DNA of 64,000 nucleotides, from positions 62,001 to 126,000 of the forward strand of contig VXAA01004303.1 in assembly GCA_013399115.1 (NCBI GenBank), written 5' to 3'. The notes beneath the pieces were generated by a model. It made no database searches and was not told where the DNA came from. It saw only the letters and a list, made by a program, of their open reading frames with translations. This stretch comes from Anseranas semipalmata (lineage: Eukaryota > Chordata > Aves > Anseriformes > Anseranatidae). Shown one piece after another: positions 59,355 to 64,000 of the stretch; within the stretch, counting starts at the first letter, position 1; each line of letters begins with the position of its first letter. A program made the position numbers and the translations under genes.

Positions 59355-62300
59355 TCACTGGCCTGTGGGGGACTTGGCAGCGTCGAACATCTTCTTCCGC
59401 CCCTCCATCCCCGACATGGCCTCCACGTTCTTGCGCCAGTCGCCCACTTCCACGGGGCGCTCCTGCCGGGAGGAACGGGGACAGGGGCTGGTGACGGAGC
59501 GGCCGGCAGCCCCGCACCTTCCCACCGCACGGCGCAGAGCCATGCACGGGGCCGGCAGCTGCCCTGCTGCCAGCGCCCTCTCCTTCGGAGCCAGCTCTGC
59601 CCTGGGTCTGTGGACGTGGGGCTGGCCGGGAGGGTGGCAAACATCAGGCTGGTCTCTGCGTGGAGGTCTGGATGCACGGGGATACCTCCCCAAAGCCTGG
59701 CTAAGCTGCACTGGAAGGCACGAAAATCCCAGAAAATCTCTTTAGGAGGAAGAAGCCAGCGCTTGGGGCTTACTCCAGATCTACAGCAGCACACCCAATG
59801 CAAGCAGAACCATTTTTGGAGCAGGATAGTCCCAGCTGAACCCCCTCCGAGCTCTCGGATGGGACTGGGGTTGCTGGTGCTGCAGGGAGAGCCCGGCAGC
59901 CGCGGCCGGAGCAGGACGGGGAGGTGGCGGCTGCCCTGGGAGCGCGCCAGGCACCGGCTCCGCCAGCCCATGGGCATTCATAGATTACGAGCCGTGCCCC
60001 AAAATCGTCTCACAGCATCTAAAATAAACTCGGATCTGTTCACCACCTGGCGTTGAGACCTGTAAATGCAGTTTTCTGTCCAAAGGGCTGAAAACATGCC
60101 CTACTAGCAACAGTGGGGGGAAAAAAAAAGGAAAAAGAATAGAAAATGAAGGTTCTCGTACAATCTGCTGAGCTGGCACCAAGAGGTAAAAAGTGGTGAT
60201 CTTTGGGGAGAGGCACTGGGAAAGTGGCACAACTATTTTGGGGGGGAATCTCGACATCCGAACATTGCTGCAGAAAGGACCAAAAAGTGCAATTCCTGAA
60301 CTTGGCACTAAGAAAAAATCCCCCCAGTCCTTTTGGGGTTGTCAGAGCGCTCTGCCGCAGCACTGCCAGGACGGTCTAACCCAAAATCCAGCACCGTGGC
60401 TGCACTAGATGTTTCAGGAGTTGCGTCTCCTCACGGCTATTTAACACGGGCTGGACTCGGGGCGATGGGCCAAGGCGAGCAGGTCAAGATGCGCTGCTGG
60501 GACCCACTCCCCTTCACGTCTCTTGCAATTCCCCCCTGGAAGCAGGGGGCGGCTCGGAGGGGCACAGCACTGCTGGGGGGGTCTGGGCACCCTGCGCTGC
60601 CTCTGCTGCCGAGGAAGACTTTCCCCTCTCCTATCTCTGCAAAGCCACCATGGACTGGGCTATCTCCAGCCAAGTGTGCTTGCTGGGCTTGCTTTCTCTT
60701 ATCTAATCTGGGTCTGGGAGTCTCCCAGGTGCTTTCTGGGCGTGATCACACCAAATAAGAGCTCTCCTTGTTCCCAGGAAGACCAAAGACCAAACTGTCT
60801 GCAAGTGCAGCTGGACAGATATGCTGAGGGAGCTGCATTACCCCGGCTGGAAGGGCCCCACATGCTCTGGGAGGGAAGAGCATCATCGAGGTGCATCATC
60901 AGCTCTCACTTGCCATCATCTACCAGCTACCTGGCCCAGTCCAACTGCTCCCATGTGGTTCTGTAGTGTCATGCAGTGGGCATGGCATGCTATTTCTGAG
61001 GCTTACAAGGGATGAGGACAACCCTCGAGGCTTCACAGGGGACCTTGGAGAAGGGCAAGGCCAGTCACAGGAGGCCTCTCCATCTCTGGCCTCTGGGAGA
61101 GCCACCCACCTTCTCCGTGTCCTCCTTCTTGACGGACTTCAGGTTGGCTCTCAGATCCATGGAGACCTTGTGCTTGGAGCCCAGCAGAGCCCTCAGCATG
61201 GCATCGGCGGAGACGCGGACTCGTCGCAGGGGGGGTCGCTTGAACTTCCCCCGCAGGTCAAGCACTTTGAGTTTCAGGTCTTTTATCTGCAGAACAAGGA
61301 AAGGAGGAGGACGGGGAGGTCACTGCGTGGCTGCCTTGCACAAGAAGCCCCTGTGTGAAGCCCGAATCTCTGCTGACCCCAAGTCACAGGTGGGACCAAG
61401 CCCCTGGCCTTAGGGCCACCTCCACCGAGGGACTGTCCACCTAGCACAGAGCTGCCATTGCTTTGTCCCAGCCCTCTGGCATGGCAGCCGTACCGTGGGA
61501 AGGAGCTCTCAGGTGGTGATCAGGAGAGAGAGGAGGTTGCCCGTGGACCCATTGGGCAGTTTGAGCTCCCTGATGCAGGGACAAATCTTGTGCTGAGCGA
61601 CGTCTGGACCCCAGACCACTTGTGCAAAGCAAACGGCAACCCGGAGATGTGGGGCTTGTCCCACACCCAGGCTCAGCCAGTCCGTGACAGACCCCACCAC
61701 GCTAGCAGCTGGGAGGGAGTTAACGCAGAAGCAAGCGGCCCATTCTGCTTCCTACCTCCCTGGTGTTATGGTTGCATTTCGCTTCGATGTCATATCTCTC
61801 TTCATCCACAATTTCGACCTTCTCGTGCAGCTCCCTGCACAGGTCCTAGGGGCCAAGCACAACAGGAGAGCGGTGAATGATGGCCCCTGTGCTCCAGAGG
61901 AGCTCGCTCCGTCCTCGGGCCAGAGAAATACCTGGAGCTGGCTCAAGGAGAGCCCGCTGGTGTACAGCGGCGTGATCCGCTCAGACAGGTACCGTTCCTT
62001 CTCCGACTGTTTGTCCACGATCTCCTGCTCCCACTCCTCCTTCGCTTTTGCCAGCATCAAGCTCTATGGACACAAGCAGATGAATGGACGGGCTCCTCTG
62101 TCCATCCCTGAGCCCCCCCACGCAAGGGCTGGGGGTGGGACAGGGCCCCCCGTGCCCCCAGACCTCCTCCTGGCTGTGGCTGCCCTGCCCAGATCACTGC
62201 TCTGCTGCAACAAGCATCAAAAAAAAAAAACCCCGCACCCTTCGTGCAGAGATCCTGAAGGCGGGGGAACGGCAGGGCTGGAGGTACCACCGGGTCCTGC

Positions 62301-62827
62301 TGGATGCTGACCTCAGCACTTTCCTTGCATGGGTTTGCTCTGCTGCGGCAGCCGAAGATTTTCCCAAGCCACAACCTGGGGAGCTCCCAGGCGTGTGCTG
62401 CAGAGCTCCTAGCGCCCAGACGCGAGGTCTGTGGCTTCAGAGCAGAAGGCTTCAGAGTCTCTCCCCACCTTCCTAACGCGGAGGGGAGGGGAGATTTGCT
62501 CGGTGTATCAACCACAGAGCCCACATGAGTGAGGATTTTTGAGAAGTCAGGGGGTGGGGATGGGAGCTGCTCCCAAAGGCCCACGGTGCTGCCGTGCCCC
62601 ATCCCTGTCCCACCAACCACGCCAGCAGCCCCAGCTCCTTTTCCCCAGCAAGCCAAACCCCAGGGAGTTTCCAACCCTTAGGACTCACCTTCAACAAGAG
62701 CTTGCGTGAGGCTGTGATCTTGGATTTTCTCTAGGGGAAAGGCGAGGAAAAAAAGCTTTGAAAACAAACTCACGGCAAACGCAGAGGAGCATCAAGATCA
62801 CTCCCAAAAGGCACGGCACTTACCTCC
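59355..62827 (-). CDS. TNNI1: Troponin I, slow skeletal, missing only the first coding exon
   Basis: Troponin I inhibits actomyosin ATPase and, with troponin C, makes contraction calcium-dependent. Coding exons seen, in order: 62824-62827, 62689-62730, 61932-62063, 61756-61845, 61110-61286, 59355-59462. All are bounded by GT-AG introns and give 183 residues plus TGA; a four-residue start exon (MPEV in human) would make 187, the usual length. Diagnostic stretches: [20 protein letters not shown]; the IT-arm helix [19 protein letters not shown]; the inhibitory region [40 protein letters not shown]; and the C-terminus [20 protein letters not shown] ending [22 protein letters not shown] and the SLMLAKAK helix distinguish slow TnI from fast TnI (TNNI2). 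It has no cardiac N-terminal extension. Confidence 0.96.
62824..62827 (-). CDS. TNNI1: TNNI1 4-nt microexon
   Basis: GGAG lies between a strong acceptor (CCTGCCTGCAG) and a consensus donor (GTAAGT). With two bases from the missing upstream exon it completes Val and adds Glu, giving the expected V-E-R-K before KSKITASRK. Without it the downstream frame would not join to a MPEV-type start. Confidence 0.8.
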
Positions 62828-63350
62828 CTGCAGGCAGGCACGCGTTCGGGCAGGAGCAAAAAGGAAGGAGAGAGAACAGGGATCAGTGAACAGCACTCAG
62901 AAAGAGGTGACAGCTAAAGTTCCTCGTGTGATCGCGGTTGGTTTCTGTGTGCAACAGCTGCTACCTACAAGTACACCCAGTCTGCAGCCAGGCTACGATG
63001 GAGCTCTCTGGAAATGCAGTGGGTGCTGAAGGCCACCCCTCAAAAAGCCAAAATTCCGCTTCAATGTGGCAAGCGAGCTGTCACGGTACCCATCGTGCCA
63101 GCCCAGATCGGTGCCCGAGGTTCGGGCCATAACACTCTCATCCACACCCTTGTGCTCAGCCCGGTGCTCGGGCTCGAGGCTGCCTGATGTGGTTTGGGTT
63201 GGCAGGGCTCGGCCACCTCCATGTCCTTGCTCGAGGAAAGCCGGGCAGGGTGGTTTCTCACTGGGAAATGTTCTCTATGTGCGCGATGTGCTACAAGAGC
63301 TGCACGGCACAGCAAGTGCTGCTGCCCGCCTCGGGTCCCTTTCTGCACAA

Positions 63351-63990
63351 GTGCCCCTGGGGAGGAGCAGCCCCAGCCCCAGGCCGTGCTGGGGGCACCC
63401 CGCTGGGAGCAACCGGGCAGGAAAGGCCCTGGGGACCCTGCAGGACACCAGGGTGACCACGAGCCAGCGATGGGGCTCGTGGAGCAGCTGATGGTGCCCT
63501 GGGCTGCATCAGGCAAAGCGCTGCCAGCAGGGGGAGGGAGCTGATCCTGCCTCTTTGCTCAGCACCTGCAGTGCTGGGTGCAGTGCTGGGCTCCCCAGTA
63601 CGAGAGAGACCTGGGCAGACTGGTGGTTAAGATGCTGAGGGACTGGAGCATCGCTGCTATGAGGAGAGGCTGAGAGAGCTGGGGCTGCTCAGCCTGGAGA
63701 AGAGGAGGCTCGGGGGGGTCTCACCAAGGTCTATCCATTCCCGCAGGGAGGTGCAGAGAGGACGGAGCCAGGCTCTTGCCAGCGATGCCCAGGGCCAGCA
63801 CAAGAGGCACTGGGCACAGCCTGGAGCCCAGGAGGCTCCCTCTGCCCGTCAGGAAGCACGGCTGTGCTGGGCGGGTGCCGGAGCCCTGGCACAGGCTGCC
63901 CAGGGAGGTTGTGGGGTGTCCTCTGGGAGATCTTGCAACGCGCCTGGACGTGGTGCTGGGCACCCTGCTCTGGGCGGCCCTGCTGGGGCA
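63351..63990 (+). mobile_element. CR1 LINE copy at right edge, 3' end missing
   Basis: Begins GCCCCTGGGGAGGAGCAGCC and follows the 23-kb copy closely through the conserved CTGCCCAGGGAGGTTG block to CTGCTGGGGCA at 63990. The last ten bases of the window do not match the CR1 continuation. It lies upstream of the TNNI1 microexon, antisense to TNNI1. Confidence 0.88.
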
Positions 63991-64000
63991 CGAAGCTCAA

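Larger units (their letters stand above)
58655..64000 (-). other. TNNI1: TNNI1 transcription unit, 5' end outside the window
   Basis: No ATG exon ending in the expected two bases of a valine codon was found between 62828 and 64000, so the promoter and first exon(s) lie to the right. The 3' UTR runs from the TGA at 59355 to about 58655, and may itself contain an intron (59034 to about 59349). Confidence 0.8.

Noticed and set aside
58422..60056. 544-codon plus-strand open frame
   Set aside because: It is antisense to the TNNI1 last exon and 3' UTR in GC-rich DNA. No recognisable domain and no homologue known to me.

Overview
This is nuclear DNA from a bird. Two things show it: several CR1 LINE copies ending in the typical (ATTCTRTG)-like 3' tail, and three vertebrate striated-muscle/epithelial genes with intron-rich structure whose proteins read cleanly across canonical GT-AG junctions. 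Order and orientation (TNNT2, LAD1, TNNI1, all on the minus strand) match the conserved amniote block found on human 1q32 and, from memory, chicken chromosome 26. I cannot name the species. Short introns, short intergenic spacers and high GC on the right suggest a microchromosome.

Layout. 1 to about 28,450: no gene recognised. The first ~12 kb is AT-rich with old, degraded CR1/L3-like remnants; from ~12.5 kb the sequence becomes GC-rich, with two young CR1 copies (22,985-23,822 and 26,937-27,374) and a CpG-rich block at 26.4-26.8 kb. 28,450-39,820: cardiac troponin T (TNNT2), 16 coding exons plus a 5' non-coding exon, 300 residues with the 30-nt alternative exon 5 and 290 without it; a 288-base assembly gap lies in its last intron. 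39,820-40,310: the compact TNNT2 promoter, with two MCAT (CATTCCT) motifs. 40,310-51,805: ladinin-1 (LAD1), 10 coding exons, about 420 residues. 51,900-58,650: intergenic, with old CR1-like remnants, one rearranged CR1 and simple repeats. 58,655 to beyond the right edge: slow skeletal troponin I (TNNI1), six coding exons in the window including a 4-nt microexon; the initiator exon lies outside. The window closes in another CR1 copy.

How the genes relate. TNNT2 and TNNI1 encode the tropomyosin-binding and inhibitory subunits of the thin-filament troponin complex, and both are typical of cardiac, embryonic or slow muscle. LAD1, between them, is an epithelial/basement-membrane and actin-associated phosphoprotein with no known role in troponin. 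LAD1's poly(A) signal lies only about 0.5 kb upstream of the TNNT2 start site on the same strand, so the TNNT2 promoter occupies essentially the whole spacer.

I found no previously undescribed biological system. The most useful observations are the readable splicing and promoter architecture of TNNT2, the TNNI1 microexon, the ambiguous LAD1 exon 4 acceptor, and the unusual structure of two CR1 copies. Exon boundaries were read by eye from splice motifs, reading frame and remembered family sequences; none was checked by alignment.
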